Shown here piece by piece: positions 34,030-42,267 of a DNA stretch of 64,000 bases. Source of the DNA: Amycolatopsis lexingtonensis (lineage in GTDB: Bacteria; Actinomycetota; Actinomycetes; Mycobacteriales; Pseudonocardiaceae); assembly GCF_014873755.1 (NCBI RefSeq), contig NZ_JADBEG010000001.1, positions 2,854,501 to 2,918,500 on the forward strand, written 5' to 3'. The first letter of the stretch is position 1. Each line of letters opens with the position of its first letter. A program made the translations under genes and the position numbers. The notes under the pieces are model-generated. The model was not told where the DNA came from. It was given only the letters and a program-made list of their open reading frames with translations, and searched no databases.

Positions 34030-34329
34030 TCAGATGCCGCGGATCGCCTGCTCGGCGGCACGCACCGCGCTCATCAGGTGATCGTCGGCCCGGACGAGGC
34101 CCTGGCTCTGCGCGTTCTGCTGTTCCCAGGCCTCGTTGGCCTTCGCCTGGACGTTGCCGACGACCTCGTAGTAGCTCGAGCCGAACCTGTCGGTGAGTTC
34201 GTTCTCGTAGAGGAAGCCCGCGCCGTGGTGGTGGTCGTCGGTGTGTTCGCGGCTCTGCTGCGCGCCCTGCGCCACGGTCTGCGCCGTGCTGTGGATCGAG
34301 TCGCTGTTTCCGGTGATCCGGGACGTCAT
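34030..34329 (-). CDS. WXG100-like small ESX protein
   Basis: 99 residues, no signal. Two predicted helices are separated near GFLYENELTDRFGSSYYEV, which stands in place of a canonical WxG turn. The size and the neighbouring genes fit an EsxA/B-type partner. No YxxxD is present, so it may be the partner that rides with the protein at 34345, which has one. The two genes are 15 bp apart. Confidence 0.83.
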   Translation of the reverse strand: MTSRITGNSDSIHSTAQTVAQGAQQSREHTDDHHHGAGFLYENELTDRFGSSYYEVVGNVQAKANEAWEQQNAQSQGLVRADDHLMSAVRAAEQAIRGI

Positions 34330-34344
34330 GGCGATTCCCCTTCG

Positions 34345-34692
34345 TCAGATCCGGTTCGAGATGTCGAAGCCGCCGCCCTGGTAGGTCACGCGGTTGGCTT
34401 CCTGGTTGGCCGCGTCGTCGGCGTCCTGGTAGCCGCCGGCGCCGCGGTGCATCGCGTCGGACGCCGCCAGGTACTTCGGGGCCAGGTGGTGGTCGACGAC
34501 CGTCTGGCGGCCCTGATCGGCGTCGGCGAAGCCGTCGGCCCAGCGGCCGCTGCTCGCCGAGCGCAGGTCGGCCCCGGCACTCGTCACGTGCTGGGAGCTG
34601 TTCTGCAGGTTGGTGGCGGTCTCCGACGACGTCTTCGCCTGCCGCAGCATGGCGTCGACGTCGCCGTCGATTCCCCCTGTCGAACCGAACAT
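34345..34692 (-). CDS. WXG100-family ESX substrate
   Basis: 115 residues. A helix-turn-helix hairpin has its turn at GRWADGFADAD, and the export motif YxxxD is present in GGYQDADDAANQ. Ribosome site GGAGGG is visible. It shares a 129-bp divergent promoter region with eccC and probably forms a heterodimer with the product of 34030. Confidence 0.88.
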   Translation of the reverse strand: MFGSTGGIDGDVDAMLRQAKTSSETATNLQNSSQHVTSAGADLRSASSGRWADGFADADQGRQTVVDHHLAPKYLAASDAMHRGAGGYQDADDAANQEANRVTYQGGGFDISNRI

Positions 34693-34821
34693 CGCGGTTT
34701 CCCTCCGGTCGGATTGCGCCTGTCCCGGCCAGGCTAGGGCGGGAACCGGGCCTCGACGCCGCACGCGTCTTGTTCCGGTCACCGCGCCCACCGGGCGCCG
34801 CCGGGCGGGGACGCTCGTGGG

Positions 34822-37800
34822 GTGGCGACAATCGTGGTTAAGCGGCCGGCCCGCCGGCCCTCGCCGGAGCTGCCCTCCGGCGAGCTGATCCTCCAGGCGC
34901 CGCCGGAGATCCCGGCGCCGCCCGCGCGGCAGTGGGCGCAGCTGCTGATGGTGCTGCCGATGGTGGGCACCACCGGGGCGATGATGCTGATGTTCTCCGG
35001 CTCGGCGGGCGGATCCGTCCGCTACGCCGTTTTCGGGCTGATGGGCGTCGGCATGCTCGGCATGGTCGTGATGGGCCTGCTGCAGGGCGGCGGCCCGAGC
35101 CGGCGGGAGATGGGGTACGCGCGCCGCAAGTACCTGCGGCACCTCGCCCAGCACCGGCTGCGGCTGCGCCGCTCGGTGCGCCGCCAGCGCGAGGCGATGG
35201 AGTACCTGCACCCGGATCCGGCGTCGCTGTGGTCGCTGGCCGCGAGCTACCGACTGTGGGAACGGCGCAAGGACGACGCCGACTTCGGCGTCGCCCGGAT
35301 CGGCCGCGGCGCGCAGGGGCCGGCCACGACGCTGGTCGCGCCGGACACCAAGCCGCTGGAAGAGCTGGAACCGTTGTCCGCGCTCGCGTTGCGCCGGTTC
35401 ATCACCACCTACAGCACCGTCGACCGGCTGCCGCTGGCCATCGCCGTCAACGGGTTCAGCCGGATCCACGTGCGCGGCGACCGCGAGGCCGCGCTCGGTC
35501 TGCTGCGCGCGATGCTGGCCCAGCTGGCCACCCTGCAGTCGCCGGACGACCTGCGGATGGCCGTCTGCCTGTCCGACGACCGCCGCGGCGACTGGGACTG
35601 GGTCAAGTGGCTGCCGCACGCGCTGCACCCCGAGCGCGCCGACGCGCTCGGCCCGCTTCGCCTGGTGGCACCCACGATCCCCGCGCTGGAGTCGGTGCTC
35701 GAAGAGGAACTGGCGAAGCGGCCCCGCTTCGACCCGGAGTCCGACGGCCGGGTGCCCGGCCCGCACATCGTGGTCGTCCTCGACGGCGGTTCGGTCGCCG
35801 GCTCCGACCACCTGATGACCGGCGGCGGCGTCGAAGGCGTCACCGTCGTGGACCTGACGACGATGCCGCCGCGGGCGCTGGACCGCACCACCGTGGTGCT
35901 GGCGGTGGACGACGGCGGCGACCTCGTCAGCGAGACCATCGACGGCGAGGCCCCGCTCGGCCGCGCGGACGCGCTGGGCCCGCGCGCGGCGGAAGGCCTC
36001 GCCCGGCAGCTCGCCCCGCTGCGGCTGACCGTGGGCCGGGGCGGCGACGCGCCGATGACCGCGGAGCTGGGCCTGGCCGAGCTGCTCGGGCTCGGCGACC
36101 CGTACGCGTTCGACCCGGCCGACACCTGGGTGCCCCGGCCGAACCGCGACCGGCTGCGCGTCCAGTTCGGCATCCAGGCCGACGGGACGCCGATCGAGCT
36201 CGACCTCAAGGAGTCCGCCCAGGACGGCATGGGCCCGCACGGCCTGCTGATCGGCGCCACCGGGTCCGGCAAGTCGGAGCTGCTGCGCACCCTCGTGCTG
36301 GCGCTGGCGGTCACCCACCCGCCGAACTCGCTGAACTTCGCGCTGGTCGACTTCAAGGGCGGGGCGACCTTCACCCGGCTGGACGCGCTGCCGCACACCA
36401 GCGCCGTGATCACGAACCTGGCCGACGAGCTGCACCTCGTCGACCGGATGACCGACGCGATCAACGGCGAGCTCATCCGCCGCCAGGAGCTGCTGCGCGC
36501 GGCGGGGAACTTCGCTTCCCTGCGCGACTACGAAAAAGCCCGCGTAGCCGGTGCGCCACTGCCCGAAGTGCCGACGCTGCTGGTGATCTGCGACGAGTTC
36601 TCCGAGCTGCTGTCGGCCAAGCCCGACTTCATCGACATGTTCGTCCAGATCGGACGCGTCGGCCGGTCGCTCGGCGTGCACCTGCTGCTCGCCTCGCAGC
36701 GACTCGAGGAGGGCAGGCTGCGCGGGCTGGAAAGCCATCTGTCCTACCGGGTCGGGCTGCGCACGTTCTCCGAGATGGAAAGCCGCGCGGTGCTCGGCCA
36801 CCCGGAGGCGTTCCGGCTGCCGCGCGCGCCCGGGCACGGGTTCCTGAAGGTCGGCACCGACCAGCTCGACCGGTTCCGCTCCGCCTACGTCTCCGGCGTC
36901 CACCAGCGGGCCGCGACCGGCGGCGTGCGGCCGGTGACGCCCGCGGACCAGCTGACGCTGCGTGAGTACACGACCGCCTACGTCGCCGGCGAGCTCGACA
37001 CCGGCGAGGCCGAGCCCGAACCCGCCGACGAGCCCGCCACCGGCGAAACCCTGCTGGACATCCTCGTCGACCGGCTGACCGGCCAGGGCACGCCGGCGCA
37101 CCAGGTGTGGCTGCCCCCGCTGTCGGACTCGCCCACCCTGGACCGGCTGCTGCCCGGCCTGGCCGTCGACCGGCAGCGCGGGCTGACCGCCGGCGCGCCC
37201 GGCGCGTTGCGGCCCGTGCTGGGGATCGTGGACCGGCCGTTCGAGCAGCGGCGCGACCCGCTGGTCCTCGACCTCTCCGGCGCCGCCGGGCACGTGCTGG
37301 TGCTCGGGGCGCCGCAGGCGGGCAAGAGCACGGCGCTGCGCACGCTGATCACCAGCCTCGCGCTCACCCACACCCCGCGCGAAGCGCAGTTCTACTGCCT
37401 GGACTTCGGCGGCGGCACGCTCGCGTCGATCGCCGGGCTGCCGCACGTCTCGGGCGTGTCGGGCCGGCTGGACACCGGGGCCGTGCGGCGGACGGTCGCC
37501 GAGGTCGCGGACCTGCTGGCCCGGCGGGAACGCCTCTTCGCCGAGCACCGGATCGACGGCATCGCCACCTACCGCAGGCTGCGCGCGGAAGGCCGGTTCG
37601 CCGAGCTCCCGCACGGCGACGTCTTCCTCGTGATCGACGGCTGGCAGACCCTGCGCACCGACTTCCCCGAGCTCGAGGAGGCGGTCGGCGACCTCACCGC
37701 GCGCGGCCTGTCCTACGGCGTCCACGTCGTGGCGAGCTGCGCCCGCGCGTTCGACCTGCGGATGAACATCCGGGACCTGTTCGCCAGCCGGCTGGAGCTG

Positions 37801-38781
37801 AAGATCGGCGACCCGATCGACTCGATCATCGACCGGCGGGCCGCGATGAGCGTGCCAGCCGACGCGCCCGGCAGCGGGATTTCGCCGACCGGGCACCAGA
37901 TGCTGGTGGCCTTGCCCCGCATCGACGGCGTGTCGGCAGCCGGTGACCTTGCCGACGGCACCGGCGCGCTCGTCGAGGCGGTCCGCACGGCGTGGCCCGG
38001 CGAGCTGGCGCCGCCGGTCCGGCTGCTGCCGACGCAGCTCCCCTACGCAGAACTGCCCGCCGCCGACGAGCTGACCGGCGAGCACGCCGGGCTCGCGGTC
38101 GGCATCCACGAGCACGACCTTTCGCCGCTGCGCCTGGACTTCGCCGCCGACCCGCACTTCTTCCTGCTGGCCGACGCCCAGAGCGGCAAGACGTCGTTCC
38201 TGCGCGCGCTGGCCAAGCGGATCCAGGGCGCCTACCGGCCCGGCGAAGCCCGCATCATCGTGGTCGACCACCGCCGCGGCCTGCTCGGCGAGGTCGCCGA
38301 CGAGTACCTCCTCGGCTTCGGCGTCAACGACGAGCACAGCGGTGGCATGCTCACCGAAACGGCCGAGGCGCTGACCAAGCGGCTGCCCGGCCCGGACGTC
38401 ACGCCCGAGCAGCTCCGGGCCCGGAACTGGTGGCAGGGACCGGAAATCTTCGTACTGGTCGACGACTACGACATGGTGGCCACGCACCGGGACCACCCGC
38501 TGATGCCGTTGCTGCCGCTGGTCGCGCAGGCCTCGGACATCGGCCTGCACGTGGTCTTGGCCCGCCGGACCGGCGGGGCCGGGCGCGGCCTGTTCGAGCC
38601 GTTCCTCGGCCGGCTCCGCGAAGTCGGCACGCCGGGCCTGATGATGTCCGGCGACCGCGACGAGGGCCCGCTGCTGGGCGGCATGCGCGCCCAGGTGCTC
38701 CCGCCCGGCCGCGGCTGGCTGGTCGACCGCCGCGGCGGCAAGGGCCTCGTCCAGCTCGCCTGGCACCCCCCGACGACGTGA
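34822..38781 (+). CDS. eccC: ESX motor ATPase EccC (FtsK/SpoIIIE type, three ATPase domains)
   Basis: 1,319 residues, GTG start. Two membrane segments lie in residues ~35-90 (WAQLLMVLPMVGTTGAMML, VFGLMGVGMLGMVVMGLL). ATPase 1 has Walker A GATGSGKSE (~477) and Walker B LLVICDEF (~586). ATPase 2 has GAPQAGKST (~828) and ATPase 3 ADAQSGKTS (~1116), both less canonical, as in other EccC proteins where only the first is strongly active. Here EccCa and EccCb are fused in one chain. It recognises substrate signals and drives export. Downstream genes encode substrates. Confidence 0.96.
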   Translation: MATIVVKRPARRPSPELPSGELILQAPPEIPAPPARQWAQLLMVLPMVGTTGAMMLMFSGSAGGSVRYAVFGLMGVGMLGMVVMGLLQGGGPSRREMGYARRKYLRHLAQHRLRLRRSVRRQREAMEYLHPDPASLWSLAASYRLWERRKDDADFGVARIGRGAQGPATTLVAPDTKPLEELEPLSALALRRFITTYSTVDRLPLAIAVNGFSRIHVRGDREAALGLLRAMLAQLATLQSPDDLRMAVCLSDDRRGDWDWVKWLPHALHPERADALGPLRLVAPTIPALESVLEEELAKRPRFDPESDGRVPGPHIVVVLDGGSVAGSDHLMTGGGVEGVTVVDLTTMPPRALDRTTVVLAVDDGGDLVSETIDGEAPLGRADALGPRAAEGLARQLAPLRLTVGRGGDAPMTAELGLAELLGLGDPYAFDPADTWVPRPNRDRLRVQFGIQADGTPIELDLKESAQDGMGPHGLLIGATGSGKSELLRTLVLALAVTHPPNSLNFALVDFKGGATFTRLDALPHTSAVITNLADELHLVDRMTDAINGELIRRQELLRAAGNFASLRDYEKARVAGAPLPEVPTLLVICDEFSELLSAKPDFIDMFVQIGRVGRSLGVHLLLASQRLEEGRLRGLESHLSYRVGLRTFSEMESRAVLGHPEAFRLPRAPGHGFLKVGTDQLDRFRSAYVSGVHQRAATGGVRPVTPADQLTLREYTTAYVAGELDTGEAEPEPADEPATGETLLDILVDRLTGQGTPAHQVWLPPLSDSPTLDRLLPGLAVDRQRGLTAGAPGALRPVLGIVDRPFEQRRDPLVLDLSGAAGHVLVLGAPQAGKSTALRTLITSLALTHTPREAQFYCLDFGGGTLASIAGLPHVSGVSGRLDTGAVRRTVAEVADLLARRERLFAEHRIDGIATYRRLRAEGRFAELPHGDVFLVIDGWQTLRTDFPELEEAVGDLTARGLSYGVHVVASCARAFDLRMNIRDLFASRLELKIGDPIDSIIDRRAAMSVPADAPGSGISPTGHQMLVALPRIDGVSAAGDLADGTGALVEAVRTAWPGELAPPVRLLPTQLPYAELPAADELTGEHAGLAVGIHEHDLSPLRLDFAADPHFFLLADAQSGKTSFLRALAKRIQGAYRPGEARIIVVDHRRGLLGEVADEYLLGFGVNDEHSGGMLTETAEALTKRLPGPDVTPEQLRARNWWQGPEIFVLVDDYDMVATHRDHPLMPLLPLVAQASDIGLHVVLARRTGGAGRGLFEPFLGRLREVGTPGLMMSGDRDEGPLLGGMRAQVLPPGRGWLVDRRGGKGLVQLAWHPPTT

Positions 38782-38796
38782 GATCAGGAGTGGACC

Positions 38797-39138
38797 ATGA
38801 GTGGTGACATCGAGGGCGACACCGACGCCATGCGGGCGTTTTCGAAGGTGCTGCTGGACAGCCTCGAACGGGACCCGGTCCCCGCGGCGGTCAGCCGGCG
38901 GGAAATGGCGCTCCCGTGCCCGGACGGCTTCGGCAGTCCCCTGTGCGAAGCGCTCACGAGCGCGGACAACACGAGCATGCAGGCCCTGCAGGAGTTCATC
39001 ACGCAGGTGACGCAGGGGTTCGAGATCTACAGCTCGTTCGTGCACCGGACGGCGAAAGCGTACGTGGACGCTGATGAACAGGCCCGCGCCGAGTTCACGG
39101 CACTCGATCCGCCGCCCGCGGCCCGGCCGGAGCGGTGA
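38797..39138 (+). CDS. ESX substrate, small helical (DUF2580-like)
   Basis: 113 residues. It starts with the acidic SGDIEGDTDAMRAFSKVL, followed by helices; the export motif YxxxD is in AKAYVDADEQARAEF. It shares the NGDTDAM-type start with the gene at 40526, so the two are paralogous. It lies 15 bp after eccC and 10 bp before the PPE-like gene, and may be that protein's partner. Confidence 0.85.
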   Translation: MSGDIEGDTDAMRAFSKVLLDSLERDPVPAAVSRREMALPCPDGFGSPLCEALTSADNTSMQALQEFITQVTQGFEIYSSFVHRTAKAYVDADEQARAEFTALDPPPAARPER

Positions 39139-39148
39139 GGAGGTTCCG

Positions 39149-40516
39149 ATGGGAGATCAGATCGGGCAGTGCGTCGACACCTCCGCTATCGAAACTCGGT
39201 ACCGGCAGATCACGGCCGAGCGCCGGTTCCACGTCGGCAGGCTCGCGTCCGCGGCGCTCATGTGGACCCAGGGCCGCGACTGGATTTCGCGGCACGCGGG
39301 CCTTTTGTACTCCCAGGCGTCGGCCCTCACCGCAGCCGACCACTGGCCGGACGCGGCGGGCCGGGAGTTCCGTTCCCGGGCCGACCGGGACGCCGCGATC
39401 ATGCGCAGCTGGGTCGACCCGAGCGGACTCGCCAACCTGGCGCTGGCCGACGGGCTTCCGCCGACCGGCGGCGATCCGGCGTCGACGGTGATCCACTGCC
39501 TCGACGACCTGGCACTCGGCATCTCCGAAGCGCAGACCAAAGTCGAACAGCTGCGCAACGACTTCGCCCGCTTGTCCATCGAGGAGCAGGCCGAGCAGTT
39601 CGACGACGTCTACCGCGCCATCATGACGGAGATCGACGGCCTGAAGCCCAAGTACGAGGCCGCGACCACCGCGCTGCACAAGGCGAAGGGCCTGGAATGG
39701 CGAGGTCCGCGGCGCGCGGCCCAGGACCCGCCCGGTCCCGCGTCGAAACCGGGACCGGCGGCGACCGCGCCGGGTGCCACCACGCCGGCGCCCGCGAATC
39801 CCGCGCCCACGGCCGCGCCACCGTCCACTCCGGACGAACCGGCCACCGAGGACCCGGTCAAGGCGGCGCTGGCGGAGGCGCCGAACGCCCTGGACGCGGC
39901 AAGCCAGGCGCTGCAGGGACTTCAGCAGCTGATGGGCGGCGGCGTGGGCTCACCGAGCCCGACCGACCTGGGTTCCCCGACACCGGCCGAAGTCGCGGAG
40001 CGGCTCAGCGGTCTCGGCGACGGGAGTCCGGGCGGCGCCGGGTTGCCGAGCCTCGCCGGGGGCGGCGCCGATCCGGCCGGCGGCGGCTTCGGTGCGGCGG
40101 GACTTCCCGCCGCGGCACCGCCGGCGCCCCCGGCGCTCCCGGCGCCGGACCCCGGCTCGACGACGGCAGCGGCCGCGCGGGTGTTGGGCACCGCGGCCGC
40201 GACCGGTGCGGCGGCCGCCGCCGGGAGTCCCGGGATGCTGCCGCCGATGCAGCCGCGTGGCGCGGGTGGGAAAGCCGCGGCCGAGATCAAGCCGGGGGAC
40301 GCCGAGCACGCCGCCACCGGGCGGTCCCGCAAACCCGGTGCCACGCCCGGTGTTCCGCTGCTCGGGCGGGCGGGCCGGCGGGGCTCGGCGGCCACGCCGC
40401 CACCCGCGTCGAGGCGGCGCTGGGACACCGAAAACGACACCGTCCGGCTGCTCGACGAAGAGCTGTGGCAAGTGGACAAGACCGACGGCGCGGCGCGCTT
40501 CCGCGCGGGTCACTGA
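39149..40516 (+). CDS. PPE-like ESX substrate 1 with Pro/Ala/Gly-rich tail
   Basis: 455 residues from an ATG after GGAGG. Residues 1-~190 form a long helical domain with W66-P-D-A-A-G71, matching the toxin and the paralogue at 40912. Residues ~195-430 are low-complexity Pro/Ala/Gly. The tail ends near TVRLLDEELWQVDK, a motif shared with the paralogue. It is organised like mycobacterial PPE proteins with a disordered C-terminus, but without the PPE motif itself. Probably exported to the surface with the small protein at 38797. Confidence 0.85.
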   Translation: MGDQIGQCVDTSAIETRYRQITAERRFHVGRLASAALMWTQGRDWISRHAGLLYSQASALTAADHWPDAAGREFRSRADRDAAIMRSWVDPSGLANLALADGLPPTGGDPASTVIHCLDDLALGISEAQTKVEQLRNDFARLSIEEQAEQFDDVYRAIMTEIDGLKPKYEAATTALHKAKGLEWRGPRRAAQDPPGPASKPGPAATAPGATTPAPANPAPTAAPPSTPDEPATEDPVKAALAEAPNALDAASQALQGLQQLMGGGVGSPSPTDLGSPTPAEVAERLSGLGDGSPGGAGLPSLAGGGADPAGGGFGAAGLPAAAPPAPPALPAPDPGSTTAAAARVLGTAAATGAAAAAGSPGMLPPMQPRGAGGKAAAEIKPGDAEHAATGRSRKPGATPGVPLLGRAGRRGSAATPPPASRRRWDTENDTVRLLDEELWQVDKTDGAARFRAGH

Positions 40517-40525
40517 GGAGGGGTA

Positions 40526-40900
40526 ATGGCCGCACAGGAAATCAACGGCGACACCGACGCGATGAGCACGTACGCCGGGCAGCTCACCGCGCCCGCGATG
40601 CCGCCGTCGCTGGCCCGGCTCGGCACGCCGCCGAACCTGACCGGGCTGTTCGAGGGCATCGCGATGTCGGTGCTCGACAAGGCCGCCACCGCCGCGATGG
40701 CCGCGCTGCTGACGAAGGTCACCGAGGACATGGTCACCGACAGCACGAAGGTCAAGGCCGCCGCCGCGGGGTACACCGCCGCCGACGTCGCCGGCGCGCT
40801 GACGCTCGCGGCGTCGGCGACCAAGGTCATCAAGCAGGGCGTCGACCTGTTCAAGAAGACGGCGGGCTCGGTCCCGCACCCGTCCGAGAAAACCGCCTGA
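40526..40900 (+). CDS. ESX substrate, small helical (DUF2580-like), paralogue of 38797
   Basis: 124 residues: start QEINGDTDAMSTYAGQL, helical, YxxxD export motif in AAGYTAADVAGAL. It is placed before the second PPE-like gene, repeating the small-partner plus PPE-like gene order of 38797-40516. The pattern suggests a duplicated substrate pair. Confidence 0.85.
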   Translation: MAAQEINGDTDAMSTYAGQLTAPAMPPSLARLGTPPNLTGLFEGIAMSVLDKAATAAMAALLTKVTEDMVTDSTKVKAAAAGYTAADVAGALTLAASATKVIKQGVDLFKKTAGSVPHPSEKTA

Positions 40901-40911
40901 GGAGAGCACCC

Positions 40912-42108
40912 ATGGTCGTGCCCTACAACCTGCTGCCCATCGAACTGCACCGGGACATGGTCCAGGCCGAACAGGCCAAGGTCTCGGTGCTGCTGGACGC
41001 GGCGAAGATGTGGACCGAGTGCCGCGCCTGGATCGACGCCGCGAGCACGGAACTCAACACCCGCGCCGGCCGGCTCAGCCCGGAATGGCAGGACGACGCC
41101 GGCCGCGCGCACGAAGAGAAAACTCAGCGGTCACTGGCCGAGCTGAAGATGTGGGGCGAGCGGATCGACGCGGCCCAGCCCGCCGAGACGCTGACCACGC
41201 TCGCCTCGTCGATTTCGGAGGCGTACACCGAGGTCATGGCGTGCTACGCGGCGTACTGCGCGGCCGACCTGAACCCGCTGACCGCGATCCCGGCCAAGAT
41301 CGCGGCGCAGCAGGCGTCGGCGTTCCGGATGAACGCGCTCGGCGGGCAGTTCGACGTGTCGATGCTGAAGGTCGTCGCGGCGTCCGGCCTGCGGTCCCCC
41401 GGCGATCTCATGCCGACGCCGAAGGCGGCCGCGGAAGGCAACTCCCCCGCGGACTTCGTCAAGGCCGCCGAGGCCGGCATGAGCGCGTTGACCGAGCTGG
41501 AAGGCCTCGCCGAATCCGCGGGCGTCGGCAGCGGTGGTGGCAGTGATGCGCAGCTTCCGAGTCTGCCCGGGCTCGACCAGGACGGTTCGCCGGGCCTGTC
41601 GCTGGCCGGGCTGTCCCCGGCGGCGTCCCTCCCGGTTGCCGCGACGGCGCTCGGCGGCCTGGGCGGCGGCGCGGGGACACCGCCGGTGGCGTCGGGCCTG
41701 CCGGGCATATTCGGCGCGGGCGGCCTCGGCGCGATCCCGGCGCTGGCCAAGCCGGTCGCCGGGAAACGCGCGCCCAGCCTGGCTTCGGAGGTCCGCCCGG
41801 GCACCGCGAACCCGGCCACGGCGAAGCCGGCCGGCAGCTCGATGCCACCGATGATGCCGCCGCAGGGCGGGCAGGGCGCGACGGCGGGGACGTTGCGGCC
41901 CGGATCGGCCGAGCAGCGCACCGGCCGGGGCGGCGGCGGGCGCCGTGCCGCCGACGCGACCGACGGTGTGCCCGCGAAACTGCGCGGCCGGTCGGTCAAC
42001 GGGAATCCGGACGCCGGGTTCACGCTCCCCCGCGGCCGCCGCACCGGGGAGACCGACGCCGAGTCCGTCCAGCTGCTCGACGAGGAGCTGTGGCAGCCCG
42101 GCCGCTGA
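40912..42108 (+). CDS. PPE-like ESX substrate 2
   Basis: 398 residues. The N-terminal ~180 residues are helical with W59-Q-D-D-A-G64 and a YxxxD-type motif (AYCAADL). A Gly/Pro/Ala-rich region follows, and the C-terminus ends in SVQLLDEELWQPGR. It is paralogous to 39149; the order of modules is the same although the low-complexity parts differ. A strong terminator follows directly. Confidence 0.86.
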   Translation: MVVPYNLLPIELHRDMVQAEQAKVSVLLDAAKMWTECRAWIDAASTELNTRAGRLSPEWQDDAGRAHEEKTQRSLAELKMWGERIDAAQPAETLTTLASSISEAYTEVMACYAAYCAADLNPLTAIPAKIAAQQASAFRMNALGGQFDVSMLKVVAASGLRSPGDLMPTPKAAAEGNSPADFVKAAEAGMSALTELEGLAESAGVGSGGGSDAQLPSLPGLDQDGSPGLSLAGLSPAASLPVAATALGGLGGGAGTPPVASGLPGIFGAGGLGAIPALAKPVAGKRAPSLASEVRPGTANPATAKPAGSSMPPMMPPQGGQGATAGTLRPGSAEQRTGRGGGGRRAADATDGVPAKLRGRSVNGNPDAGFTLPRGRRTGETDAESVQLLDEELWQPGR

Positions 42109-42117
42109 CCCACCACG

Positions 42118-42157
42118 ACGACGCCCCCGCACGGTGCAAACCGTGCGGGGGCGTCGT
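42118..42157. terminator. Strong bidirectional terminator hairpin
   Basis: A perfect 17-bp stem (ACGACGCCCCCGCACGG / CCGTGCGGGGGCGTCGT) has loop TGCAAA. It lies after the PPE-like gene and before a family-2 palindrome, in the convergent gap with eccB. Confidence 0.93.
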
Positions 42158-42172
42158 GTCTCCGGGCGTGAT

Positions 42173-42255
42173 GCGCCCCAATGTGGCCTTCGGTGCGTCA
42201 GACGCACCGAAGGCCACATTGGGTGCGTCTCACGCAACCAAGGCCGCCTTGGGTC
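42173..42255. repeat. Family-2 palindromic repeat, copy 1
   Basis: The 47-bp core at 42177-42223 has perfect 23-bp arms beginning CCCAATGTGGCCTTCGGTGC and a single-base centre. A partial second unit (GCGTCTCACGCAACCAAGGC) follows. It is located between convergent substrate gene and eccB, next to a separate terminator. Confidence 0.92.
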
Positions 42256-42267
42256 GTTGGCAGGCCG

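Noticed and set aside
34345..39045. Long minus-strand open frame antisense to eccC
   Set aside because: The plus strand encodes EccC with all ATPase motifs. Only the last 115 codons, read from the ATG at 34692, are a real gene (WXG100).
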